Positions 1 through 6,878 of a stretch of 11,175 nt of DNA are shown here, piece by piece; the stretch's first letter is position 1, and each line of letters starts with the position of its first letter. A program made the position numbers and the translations under genes. Below the pieces are notes generated by a model. The model worked only from the letters and a program-made list of their open reading frames with translations. It did not search any database and was not told the origin of the DNA. The stretch is taken from contig CAYZPY010000082.1 in NCBI GenBank assembly GCA_964480425.1, positions 1 through 11,175 of the forward strand, read 5' to 3'. Origin of the DNA: CAYYMD01 sp964480425 (lineage in GTDB: Bacteria > Planctomycetota > Phycisphaerae > SM23-33).

Positions 1-256
1 GACCGGACGCCAGGGGAATCCACACCGCCGCCGTCGCCAGCGCCGCCAGCGTGGAATTCAGTTCCCCGGCGCCGATAACGATGCCCAGAAAGTAAACTCC
101 CAGCTCGATAATCAGCGTAAAGGCGGCGACCGACAGGCACGGACGGATGTTTTGCCTAAGGAGCCCCCGCGCCGCCGACGGAGGCGAGGCGTCCTCGTTT
201 TGATTATCGCTTAGGTGGTGAATCGGGCCGGCGGGTTCATTCCGATGGCGAGTCAT
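1..256 (-). CDS. Unrecognised membrane protein, N-terminal part (runs off the left edge)
   Basis: This partial gene encodes 85 visible residues and continues beyond base 1. It opens with ATG at 256-254 (MTRHRNEPAG), overlapping the last 20 nt of the upstream YdjY-domain gene in another frame. A GAGG about 9 nt before the ATG could serve as a weak ribosome site. The first 40 or so residues are polar. They are followed by two hydrophobic stretches, near residues 42-63 (LSVAAFTLIIELGVYF) and 68-82 (STLAALATAAVWIPL), which read as transmembrane helices. The composition is unlike the shadow frames: codon third positions are GC-rich and hydrophobic residues are clustered. I do not recognise the family. 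The overlap suggests translational coupling to the upstream gene. Because only the N-terminus is visible, function cannot be assigned. An integral inner-membrane protein is the safest description. Confidence 0.6.
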   Translation of the reverse strand, partial: MTRHRNEPAGPIHHLSDNQNEDASPPSAARGLLRQNIRPCLSVAAFTLIIELGVYFLGIVIGAGELNSTLAALATAAVWIPLASG

Positions 257-1484
257 CGTTATCGGCCTCGCGGGGCGATGAAGATTCGTATTCGACCAGC
301 AGCTGCCTTAGTGAGGCGGAATATTCGTCCCAAAGACCCTCCAGTCGCGTGTGTTCGCGCAGGCGGAATTTCACCTGTCCGAGACGATTTTTGACCTTCA
401 CGACGGGGTCTTCGAGGTAGTCCTGGGGATTGGCCAGTTGTTCCTCGAAGCGCCGAATCTCTGCCTTTGCCTGTGCGGGGGTGCGGGGCAGGGGTGGCGG
501 TTCTGCGGCGAGATGCTCGACTTCCATCTCCCTGACGCCTCCCAGAAGCAGTTCGTCCTTTAAATGCCGCACGTCGTGTGACAGGGCATCGGGCCTGGCC
601 CTGATGTGGACCATTCCCCTGGAGTGCGCGGCGATGTATTTTTCAGCCCAATTGCTGATTTGTTTCCAGGAGACGTTTTGCCCTTGGACGCTCAGTCGTC
701 CGTTGCGGTCGATTTCGATCGTCTGGCGTGCGTGGGGGGCTTTTTTGGCGCCCTTTACAGGTTTGATGACGATTTGCACTTCGGTTCCGTCGGGCGGGAT
801 CGCCTCGGTATTTGTCGAAAATTGCAGGAGCTGATTATCGCTGGTGCTTTCGAACGGCACGTCGATCACCGAGGAGGCGAAATTCGCCACCGATATGATC
901 TCGCCATTCAGGTCCGCCCAGTATCGCCCGTCCGGGAGCACCTCCGAACCGACGAATATCCATTCGTGGGGCATCCTGATTTCCCGGGACTCCTGCCGGT
1001 CCTCCTCGGCGCCCGTCGCCGGTTTCAGCCAGTCGGCCGGATTGGCTTGATGCCTTGTTCCGTCCTTGTCGGTCCAATGGAGGGTGATTTTCAGTCCCGC
1101 CCCGCGAGGCGGTATGGTGCGTCCCTTTTCCGTCAGGGGGTCTGTTTCCCACATTGCGGGTTTTCCGGGGGTCAGACCCATCGCCAGCAGCGCCGCGTGG
1201 ATGTGCGACGGCTCTGCAATAGTGCTCATTATGCTTTCGTGTTCCTTGGTGCCGCGTTTGCACAGGACGAATTCCAGCGCCGCCGAGCGCAGGCACACCT
1301 GGGCGTCTATGGTGATTTTTCGTTCTTTCGCATCGAGGCGGACCGGTGGCGGGGCGGATTCGTCGGCCTGGGCCCTCGCCGTGGCGGGGGTTTCGTCCGC
1401 TGCCGGGGCTAAGACCGGAATCGACACTCCGGCAGTCAAAAGCAGTATGAATGCGATCGCCGCCGCGCCGGATAGTTTTGTCAT
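237..1484 (-). CDS. Exported YdjY-domain protein with probable ExbD/TolR-like C-terminal domain
   Basis: A 415-residue secreted or periplasmic protein. I chose the ATG at 1484 because it gives a clean signal peptide (MTKLSGAAAIAFILLLTAG, likely cleaved near AADE about residue 31) and sits 8 nt after a GGGGGAGG ribosome site. An in-frame ATG at 1625 would add 47 Arg-rich residues and overlap the secretin gene. Residues about 48-240 look like the YdjY domain: CLRSAALEFVLC, then KRGTKEHES (77-85), HAALLAMG, GSEVLPDG, ISVANF and DNQLLQFSTNTEAIPP. From recall, these motifs recur in planctomycete YdjY proteins of unknown function. Residues about 253-323 (IEIDRNGRLSVQGQNVSW, VHIRARPD, LLLGGVREMEVE) resemble the periplasmic domain of ExbD/TolR, but without its transmembrane helix. 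Residues 335-402 are charged and helical, a probable coiled coil. The gene lies 112 nt after the secretin gene, so a role in the same envelope machine is possible but unproven. YdjY is fairly sure; the ExbD-like part is tentative. Confidence 0.8.
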   Translation of the reverse strand: MTKLSGAAAIAFILLLTAGVSIPVLAPAADETPATARAQADESAPPPVRLDAKERKITIDAQVCLRSAALEFVLCKRGTKEHESIMSTIAEPSHIHAALLAMGLTPGKPAMWETDPLTEKGRTIPPRGAGLKITLHWTDKDGTRHQANPADWLKPATGAEEDRQESREIRMPHEWIFVGSEVLPDGRYWADLNGEIISVANFASSVIDVPFESTSDNQLLQFSTNTEAIPPDGTEVQIVIKPVKGAKKAPHARQTIEIDRNGRLSVQGQNVSWKQISNWAEKYIAAHSRGMVHIRARPDALSHDVRHLKDELLLGGVREMEVEHLAAEPPPLPRTPAQAKAEIRRFEEQLANPQDYLEDPVVKVKNRLGQVKFRLREHTRLEGLWDEYSASLRQLLVEYESSSPREADNDDSPSE

Positions 1485-1492
1485 TTCGTAAA

Positions 1493-1500
1493 CCTCCCCC
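1493..1500 (-). promoter_or_regulatory. Ribosome binding site deciding the start of the YdjY-domain gene
   Basis: On the minus strand this reads GGGGGAGG and ends 8 nt before the ATG at 1484. It is the strongest Shine-Dalgarno match near this gene. It supports the start that exposes a signal peptide over the longer in-frame ATG at 1625, which would put translation inside the secretin coding region. Confidence 0.75.
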
Positions 1501-1535
1501 ACCCGTTGTGCGGCTGTGTCGCAACCGTCCGGCGC

Positions 1536-1557
1536 CCGGCGAGGATGCCGTCGCCGG
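1536..1557 (-). other. GC-rich hairpin in the secretin-YdjY spacer
   Basis: CCGGCGA (1536-1542) and TCGCCGG (1551-1557) form a perfect 7-bp stem around an 8-nt loop. It lies in the 112-nt gap between the secretin stop and the YdjY-domain start. No T-run follows in the transcription direction, so it is not a standard intrinsic terminator. It could act as an mRNA processing or stability element that sets relative expression of the two genes. In GC-rich DNA a 7-bp stem may also be chance. Confidence 0.3.
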
Positions 1558-1587
1558 TTAATGTCGATGCTCCAGCCCGATGTACGC

Positions 1588-1602
1588 CCGTAACGATTAC
1601 GG
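1588..1602 (-). other. Small perfect dyad over the secretin stop codon
   Basis: CCGTAA (1588-1593) and TTACGG (1597-1602) flank the 3-nt centre CGA. On the minus strand the TAA stop of the secretin gene (1599-1597) is part of one arm. The stem has only 6 bp, with no poly-T downstream. It is recorded as visible structure at the gene end, with no assigned function. Confidence 0.25.
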
Positions 1603-4600
1603 AAAGGCCGCTTCCTCTTCTTCATGCTGAATAATTATATCGGGCTTGACGAGTATCAGGAGGGTCTCTTCGTCGCGGGCCATGCCGCGGTTGGTGAACG
1701 CGCGGTTTATCACCGGGATCTTGCTAAGCAGCGGAACGCCCATTTCCCTTTCGACCTGCCCGGCGAGTTTCTGTCCGCCCAGCAGGATGGTTCCGCCGTC
1801 GGGGACCGACACGGTGGTGCGTATGGATTTTACTTCCACCTCGGGAAGCTGAATGAACGCCCCGCCTTCCCAATCGATGGGTTCAAGCGATTCGGGGTCG
1901 AGGGTGGCCACCGATGGTCGCAGCGTAAGCGTGACGTACCTGCGGTCCGAGGATATGGTGGCTTCCACGTCGAGCATCGAGCCGGTGCCCACGGTGGATA
2001 CTTCGGGCCTGAACGCCGAGACCGCGCCGCCCTCTCCGCCGGCGGCGACCAGCGGCTCGAGGTCCGATACGTACGCCTGCTGATCGGCGATGACCACGTA
2101 GGCGCGCTGACCGTTGAAAAGCGTCAGGCGCGGGGCGGTAAGCGTCCGCGAGGAGGAGTCCGCCTGGGTGGCTTCTATTAGGAAGTCCACCTCGAAGTCG
2201 TCCAGGAACGCACCCGATATGCTCAGGGCGTTGCTTGTAAGGGAAGAGGCGATATCGCTGGCCTGGCCAGTGGACAGCCCTGAAAGGGTTGCAAAGGTGT
2301 TGGAGGCTTGTTCCACGCCTATGGGAGTGAATTTGTCAGAGGCGCCGGACCTGCCGGGACCGGTGAACGTTGCATCGCCCCCGGTCCACGGGTCGGTGAT
2401 GGTGCGGTCCGTTCCCGAACCGATTTCGGAGCCGATGTTGAAGAAGAAGTCCAGGTCCACGCCTATGCGGCTGAGGAAACTGCTGCGGACTATTATGAAC
2501 CTGGATTCGATGGATATCTGAAGCGCCCGCGCCTCGCGGAACTGCGCCAGCAGGTTTCTGATGGCGTCGTGGTTTTCCGGCGTCTGGGTGATGATGAGCT
2601 GCCCGCCCATTTCACTTATGCCGGAAATCAACTCCGCGGTCTGTCCGGTTCTTGCGGCCAGTACTTCCTTGATGTTCGTTATGATGTTCTGGATGATTTC
2701 CGCCTTTGTGCGGGCTTCTTCATCGGGTTCGGCTTCTGTGCCGGAGAAGATTCCCTCTTCGGCGCCTCCGCCCTCTGCGGTTTGTCTCTGGCGGGTGATT
2801 TCGGAAAGGTCCATCTGGGGACCTGTGAAGTCGGGCACGTAGAGGATCATGTCGCGGATGTCGTAAACGCGGGTGACCTTGTTCAGCGACAGGTCGTCCT
2901 TGGTGGATATGGTTATGACGCCTTCGTCTATGGCGTAGCCCAGACCCCTGCTTCCGGGCACCGCCCCGCCCACGTCTTCGAGGATGACATTGAGCGCCTT
3001 TTCGACCGGCACGTTGCTGAGGTGAACGTTTATCGTCTGTTCCTTGGTGTAACCGGCGTTTTCCAGAATGCTCCACTTGACGTGAATGCTCAGACCGGTG
3101 AAATCGCGGAGGAACCCGATTATCTGGTCGAACCTGTATCCGTCGAAGTCGAGTTCTTTGAGTTTTTCTCTGAGTCGCTGTCGAACCAGGTGGTTGGCAT
3201 CGGATTCGGTCGCCGCGGCGGCGCCGAACGGTTTGCGCCGCAGGGTCAGCTCCTTCCACCCGCTGGGATAGCGGATTAGTTGCCACCACGGAATTTCCGA
3301 CTCCATCACGTCCAGCAGCGATCTCTGCTCCTGCGTCCGCAGGGTGTCGCGGATTTTGCCTTCTTTCTGAAGCGTTACGAACTGGCTCAGCAGGAGGGCG
3401 CGGTCCTGCGCCCAGACATTCTGGGGCTCCAGCGTCAGAATCTGGTTGATCACGCCAAGGGCCTTGTCGAACTGGTATTCCTCGGTGAGACTTGTTGCGC
3501 GCCGCGTGAGAGTGTTGATTTTCTTCTGTCGCTGGAGCTGCTCATTCCTGCGACGGACCTGCTCCTTTTCGGTGATTTCCTGCTGCTGCTGTCTGACCTG
3601 GATTTTTTCCCACTTGTTTCTTTGTATCTCCACGTATTTCAGCTGGTCCTTGACCTGCAGCAGTTTCTGGCGGTACTGGCCCGGGTCGTAGAGCCCTTTT
3701 TCCTTGGCATCGTCGATTATGTTGCGAGCGGTTACTGCGGCCCGTTGCGCCTCCTGGAAGTCTTCCTTATTTTCTCCGCGCGCCAGCGCCTCGTACGAAT
3801 GTTTCATGGCCTTTTCGAATTTCAGATTCGTCTCCTGGCGTGCTATTTGCTGTTTCTTCTCGAGGAGTGTGAGGATTTCCGGCTCACGTGCCTGCTGGGC
3901 CATCTGTCGGGCGCGGGTTAGATGCTGTCTGGCGGCGTCGAGCAGGGGGTCCAGGTCGAGCGCCATCTCGAAGTATTTCACGGCCTGTTTCGGTTCGTTG
4001 TTCGCCAGCGCCGCCTTTCCATGCGCCACGAGGTCCATCGCCTTTTCCCTGCGGGCACCGGCGAGTTTATCGGCGTCGTCGTTTGTGCCGGCGTCCGGGT
4101 GCTGATTGCCGTTTTTGCGGATATTGCCATCGTCGTCGTCGGCGAGGCGCTTCGGCTCCTCGGGCCCGGTCGTATCGGTATCGGCGGGTTGCGGCTGCAT
4201 TTCGCCTCCGAGGGCGACGGTTTTTTCGTTGTCGTCCTTTTCGACCGGTTGTTCCTTGTCGCTGTCGGTTTCTGCGCGTGCGTCGGCTGCGAGTTCCATT
4301 TTCTTGTTGACAAGCGCCAGTTGCGCTTTTGCCCACTTGCGCGATTCGGCGGGTATGTACCGGCTTTGAGAGGCGGTAGCGAAGGCCTCTTTCGCCTCGA
4401 CGAGATTATTGCGACTTAAGGCCTGCTCGCCGCGCTTGATCGCCTCCTTGGCGGCGGACTGCTTCTTTATCGAGGCGTCCACCTTGTTGAGGTATTCCTC
4501 GAGCGTTTTCTTATCGCCGGATGACAGGGCCTGTGCGTCGACTTTCAGCAGGGTCGCCTTGGCGAGTCTGAAGTTCATCTCATCGTACTGCGCGATACCC

Positions 4601-4710
4601 TGTTTCAAAAGTGACCTGGCCTTGTCGGAGGCAGCGTCCTGTCCCCACGAGGTCAGGGCGAACACCACGATGATTGCCAGCGCCACACATAAAATTCGCT
4701 TTTGCACCAC
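1597..4710 (-). CDS. Outer-membrane secretin (PilQ/GspD superfamily) with long TPR/coiled-coil N-terminus
   Basis: A 1037-residue secretin, expected to form the multimeric outer-membrane channel of a type IV pilus or type II-like system. It has a GTG start (4710, followed by a second GTG) 7 nt after AAGGAG. Residues 1-24 form a signal peptide (hydrophobic VALAIIVVFALTSW). Helical TPR-like units lie near 30-60, 222-260 and 396-437, with an acidic linker at about 145-215 and a Gln/Glu/Arg-rich coiled coil at 270-395. Residues 515-605 look like a short secretin/TonB N-terminal (N0/STN) domain. An N1-like segment at about 670-735 includes LIITQTPENHDAIRNLL. The secretin core spans about 845-1027, with VPDGGTILLGGQ (969-980), GVPLLSKIPVINRAF (991-1005) and ETLLILVKPDIII. 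It is much longer than typical PilQ or GspD (about 650-750 residues), because of the roughly 480-residue N-terminal extension. No AMIN domain is recognised. Its place last after the M-N-O-P-like genes fits the pilQ position. The secretin call is secure; the choice between pilus and secretion is not. Confidence 0.95.
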   Translation of the reverse strand: MVQKRILCVALAIIVVFALTSWGQDAASDKARSLLKQGIAQYDEMNFRLAKATLLKVDAQALSSGDKKTLEEYLNKVDASIKKQSAAKEAIKRGEQALSRNNLVEAKEAFATASQSRYIPAESRKWAKAQLALVNKKMELAADARAETDSDKEQPVEKDDNEKTVALGGEMQPQPADTDTTGPEEPKRLADDDDGNIRKNGNQHPDAGTNDDADKLAGARREKAMDLVAHGKAALANNEPKQAVKYFEMALDLDPLLDAARQHLTRARQMAQQAREPEILTLLEKKQQIARQETNLKFEKAMKHSYEALARGENKEDFQEAQRAAVTARNIIDDAKEKGLYDPGQYRQKLLQVKDQLKYVEIQRNKWEKIQVRQQQQEITEKEQVRRRNEQLQRQKKINTLTRRATSLTEEYQFDKALGVINQILTLEPQNVWAQDRALLLSQFVTLQKEGKIRDTLRTQEQRSLLDVMESEIPWWQLIRYPSGWKELTLRRKPFGAAAATESDANHLVRQRLREKLKELDFDGYRFDQIIGFLRDFTGLSIHVKWSILENAGYTKEQTINVHLSNVPVEKALNVILEDVGGAVPGSRGLGYAIDEGVITISTKDDLSLNKVTRVYDIRDMILYVPDFTGPQMDLSEITRQRQTAEGGGAEEGIFSGTEAEPDEEARTKAEIIQNIITNIKEVLAARTGQTAELISGISEMGGQLIITQTPENHDAIRNLLAQFREARALQISIESRFIIVRSSFLSRIGVDLDFFFNIGSEIGSGTDRTITDPWTGGDATFTGPGRSGASDKFTPIGVEQASNTFATLSGLSTGQASDIASSLTSNALSISGAFLDDFEVDFLIEATQADSSSRTLTAPRLTLFNGQRAYVVIADQQAYVSDLEPLVAAGGEGGAVSAFRPEVSTVGTGSMLDVEATISSDRRYVTLTLRPSVATLDPESLEPIDWEGGAFIQLPEVEVKSIRTTVSVPDGGTILLGGQKLAGQVEREMGVPLLSKIPVINRAFTNRGMARDEETLLILVKPDIIIQHEEEEAAFP

Positions 4711-4717
4711 AGGAAAA

Positions 4718-4723
4718 CTCCTT
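4718..4723 (-). promoter_or_regulatory. Ribosome binding site supporting a GTG start of the secretin gene
   Basis: On the minus strand this reads AAGGAG, 7 nt before the GTG at 4710 and 10 nt before the next codon, also GTG, at 4707. No ATG lies in frame nearby that would keep the signal peptide. Of the two GTG codons the first has the more usual spacing. Confidence 0.75.
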
Positions 4724-4758
4724 CAAGTAATTCTGGTTCGACGACGGAGGATGCGCCA

Positions 4759-4800
4759 GGACCGCCTGGGCGGTCCGAATCGCCCGCAGAGTTGCGGTCC
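4759..4800 (-). promoter_or_regulatory. Perfect dyad plus third half-site upstream of the secretin gene
   Basis: GGACCGCC (4759-4766) and GGCGGTCC (4769-4776) form a perfect 8-bp inverted repeat around a 2-nt centre. A further GCGGTCC lies at 4794-4800, in the same orientation as the second arm. In the sense of transcription the order is GGACCGC, GGACCGCC, GGCGGTCC. The array lies 49-90 nt before the GTG of the secretin gene. It could be a regulator binding site or a leader hairpin. No T-run follows, so it is not an intrinsic terminator of the upstream gene. The regulator is unknown. Confidence 0.4.
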
Positions 4801-4968
4801 TTCGTCGCTATACCTGGAAAGTATGAATGTCATATTACCGCTGATAATTTACCTATTACTTATCGGACAATAAGCCCTGATTTCACCAATCGAGATTAGT
4901 GCAAGGCGTGAATCCGTTCGCAATAAATTAGCCGGATACTCGATGTACATTCAAGCCAAAAATTTTGC
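4801..4968 (-). promoter_or_regulatory. AT-rich non-coding spacer, probable promoter region of the secretin gene
   Basis: This 168-nt stretch follows the stop of the bitopic protein gene and holds no credible ORF. By hand count it is about 39% GC, far below the flanking genes, as expected of a promoter region. Candidate elements on the minus strand include TTGAAT near 4955-4950 and TAATAT near 4834-4829, but no -35/-10 pair with good spacing and match convinced me. A weak 5-bp stem occurs at 4859-4874 (CTTAT/ATAAG). No strong terminator for the upstream gene is visible, so read-through from the pilM-type operon remains possible. Confidence 0.35.
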
Positions 4969-6834
4969 TTATCTCACTCCGGAGCGTCCGACGGCTTTGC
5001 GCCGCGTTTGTTCCATAAGTAGTTCGTATCTTTTTCGCGTGGGGGAATCGGCGATGAGCCCGCTGACGCGGATGGCGGCGTGCAGTTTTCCCTCCGCGTC
5101 GACATAGAGCATTTTCACCGTAGGCCGGGTCGGCTGGCGGGGCGCCTCCGGATTGATTACCCTATGATCGAAGTCGACGTCAACCACGATCGCGCCGGTG
5201 GAGAAGTTGACTTGCCGCGTGCTTTCGTCGCCGTTCCGCGGGTCGGTCACGCGCATGGAGATCTCTTTTCCGATTGCCTCTCCCGGCGAGACCGTGAAAT
5301 TCCGTTCGTGCCGCTGTCCCAGTTTGATGGTGAAGACCGTTACGTTGACCGTTCCCTGCGAGGGGCTCGAGCCGGTCAGGAACATCTCGGTGAGACTCTC
5401 CTGGCGTGCGGGCGCCGACCACGGGCTCCACTTGCCGATGATCGTCTTTTTGTAGGCGTCCTGCAGTTTTTCCTGTGGGACCGCCTCATCGTGCGCGTAG
5501 AGCGGGTTGAGGAGTTTGGGTCTGATCCTGTATCGGTAAACTTTGCCTTTGCTCAGGCCGGTGTCATGCAGCCAGACGAGCACCTTTCCGGTTTTCATCT
5601 GTTCGGACAGATGGGGCAGTTGCGTCGTTAGGTATCCGCCGGTTGCGGGCCCTTCGCCGTAAGGCGCCTCGGGGGGCGGTTTGTCCCCGCCTTCCATTTC
5701 CGTGGGCCTGGGCGGTTCCCTGTAATCATCCACGCCCGCTTCGGGCACGTCGTAGTCGGTCCTGCCCCGAGGACGACCCGTAGACCTGCCGGCGGGTACG
5801 CCCCTTTCGCCTCGCCCACGACCCGACGGCGCCGGTGTGGGCGACGAGGGTCTTTGGGGCGGTTCTGGCGGGCCGGGCTCTTCTCTGACTGCGGGGACCG
5901 GTCCGGGGGAGGGTTCGTAGATGCTTTCGGGCATGCGCCCGGTGAGGCTGGTTGTAATCTGCTTAACCGCCTCAGGTGGCAGGTTCCGGCGCCAGCTGAT
6001 CCATTGGCCCGTAAAGGTGTCCCAGATTTCCCAGTAGGGGGGCTGAAGGATGTATTTCTGCCAGCTTACGCTGCCAAGCGCGCCGATGAGCTGGAATATT
6101 TCCTGGGAGTTTTGTCCGTTATATTCAGGTATCTCCGGAGGTGTGGTGGGCCTTCCGGTGGCGGTTTGGGGGGGAGTGGCCACCACCGTCTGAACTTCCC
6201 GCGCCGAGCCCCACGTTCCGTCGGGCTGTTGTTGCTGGACCTGCGCCTCGACGTCCAGGACCACCACCTCCAGTACGAGTTTGGTCTTGTGAATTTCTTT
6301 ATTGCAGTTCTCGACCAGTTCGTCCCACGGATAAATAGCCGCCAGATGCGCGGTGATTATGTCGTCCGGGATGTTGGGATTGTTAGGAAGCTCCGAACCG
6401 ATCCACACCGAAGGCGCCTGCGGTGGGGGGACCGCCTTTGCGAGTTTGTCGTAACTGGTGTAAACGCCTTCCGGCGGCCTGGGCAGAATAATGGGTCTCC
6501 GGGCCGATGCGACGTCTACGAATGGCGGAAGCTGTCTGAGGGGCCCGCCGACCTGGTGGTTTTCGAACTCTTTGAGGTAATCCGGAAGCTTTACGTCTTC
6601 GGCGGGAACGTTTTTCATGTATTCCTGGATGTCCTTTGCGGTTTTGAGGAGGTTTTCGTCCACCTGTGCGGGCGTTGCCTTTTCGCTTCTGGTGCGTCCG
6701 GCGGGCACGTCAAAACGACGCGGGGAGCTGAATATCCAGTGGAACATCCCGTATATGAATATCATCGCGCATATTCCCAGCACGCCTTTTTCAACGTGCC
6801 GTTCGGCGGGATTGAACTTGCCTGCCTGAGGCAT
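4969..6834 (-). CDS. Bitopic periplasmic protein in the PilP/GspC position, with FN3-like region
   Basis: A 621-residue protein of no firmly recognised family. The ATG at 6834 is 8 nt after AGGAG and 44 nt after the PilO-like gene, so it is probably co-transcribed. Residues about 16-35 (EKGVLGICAMIFIYGMFHW) form one transmembrane helix after a short basic cytoplasmic tail. The rest should be periplasmic. Residues 155-300 contain a possible beta-rich domain (KTKLVLEVVVLDVEAQV, then GTWGS, with WEIWDTFTGQW further on). Residues about 303-395 are a Pro/Gly/Arg-rich disordered linker. Residues about 412-490 (VYRYRIRP, NPLY, WSPWSAP) have the look of a fibronectin type III repeat, followed by a beta-rich C-terminus. 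Canonical PilP is a short lipoprotein; this one has no lipobox cysteine and is TM-anchored like GspC. Its place between the PilO-like protein and the secretin suggests a bridge between inner-membrane platform and secretin. That role is inferred from position and topology only. No HR/PilP homology domain was recognised. Confidence 0.75.
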   Translation of the reverse strand: MPQAGKFNPAERHVEKGVLGICAMIFIYGMFHWIFSSPRRFDVPAGRTRSEKATPAQVDENLLKTAKDIQEYMKNVPAEDVKLPDYLKEFENHQVGGPLRQLPPFVDVASARRPIILPRPPEGVYTSYDKLAKAVPPPQAPSVWIGSELPNNPNIPDDIITAHLAAIYPWDELVENCNKEIHKTKLVLEVVVLDVEAQVQQQQPDGTWGSAREVQTVVATPPQTATGRPTTPPEIPEYNGQNSQEIFQLIGALGSVSWQKYILQPPYWEIWDTFTGQWISWRRNLPPEAVKQITTSLTGRMPESIYEPSPGPVPAVREEPGPPEPPQRPSSPTPAPSGRGRGERGVPAGRSTGRPRGRTDYDVPEAGVDDYREPPRPTEMEGGDKPPPEAPYGEGPATGGYLTTQLPHLSEQMKTGKVLVWLHDTGLSKGKVYRYRIRPKLLNPLYAHDEAVPQEKLQDAYKKTIIGKWSPWSAPARQESLTEMFLTGSSPSQGTVNVTVFTIKLGQRHERNFTVSPGEAIGKEISMRVTDPRNGDESTRQVNFSTGAIVVDVDFDHRVINPEAPRQPTRPTVKMLYVDAEGKLHAAIRVSGLIADSPTRKRYELLMEQTRRKAVGRSGVR

Positions 6835-6878
6835 TTACTTATCTCCTGAATTTCCGTTGGACTGTTCGGTCCGTAGGG

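Noticed and set aside
606..1412. Long plus-strand open frame of 268 codons opposite the YdjY-domain gene
   Set aside because: It is antisense to a well-supported gene and encodes no recognisable motifs. Long antisense frames are expected in GC-rich DNA.
1485..1625. N-terminal extension of the YdjY-domain protein from an ATG at 1625
   Set aside because: It would add an Arg-rich tail before the signal peptide and overlap the secretin gene. The ATG at 1484 has a strong ribosome site.
2308..3279. Plus-strand open frame of 323 codons opposite the secretin gene
   Set aside because: It is a shadow of the secretin reading frame, and the secretin motifs on the minus strand are unmistakable.
4759..4776. 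The GGACCGCC dyad as an intrinsic terminator
   Set aside because: No T-run follows on either strand. It is kept as a possible operator or leader structure instead.
4953..4970. Near-palindrome AAGC...GCTT at the stop of the bridge protein gene as a terminator
   Set aside because: Only 4 bp pair before a mismatch and the core is an A/T run, so it cannot form a stable terminator hairpin.
5854..6849. Plus-strand open frame of 331 codons opposite the bitopic bridge protein gene
   Set aside because: There is no ribosome site or family motif. The minus-strand gene has a membrane helix, a Shine-Dalgarno site and operon context.
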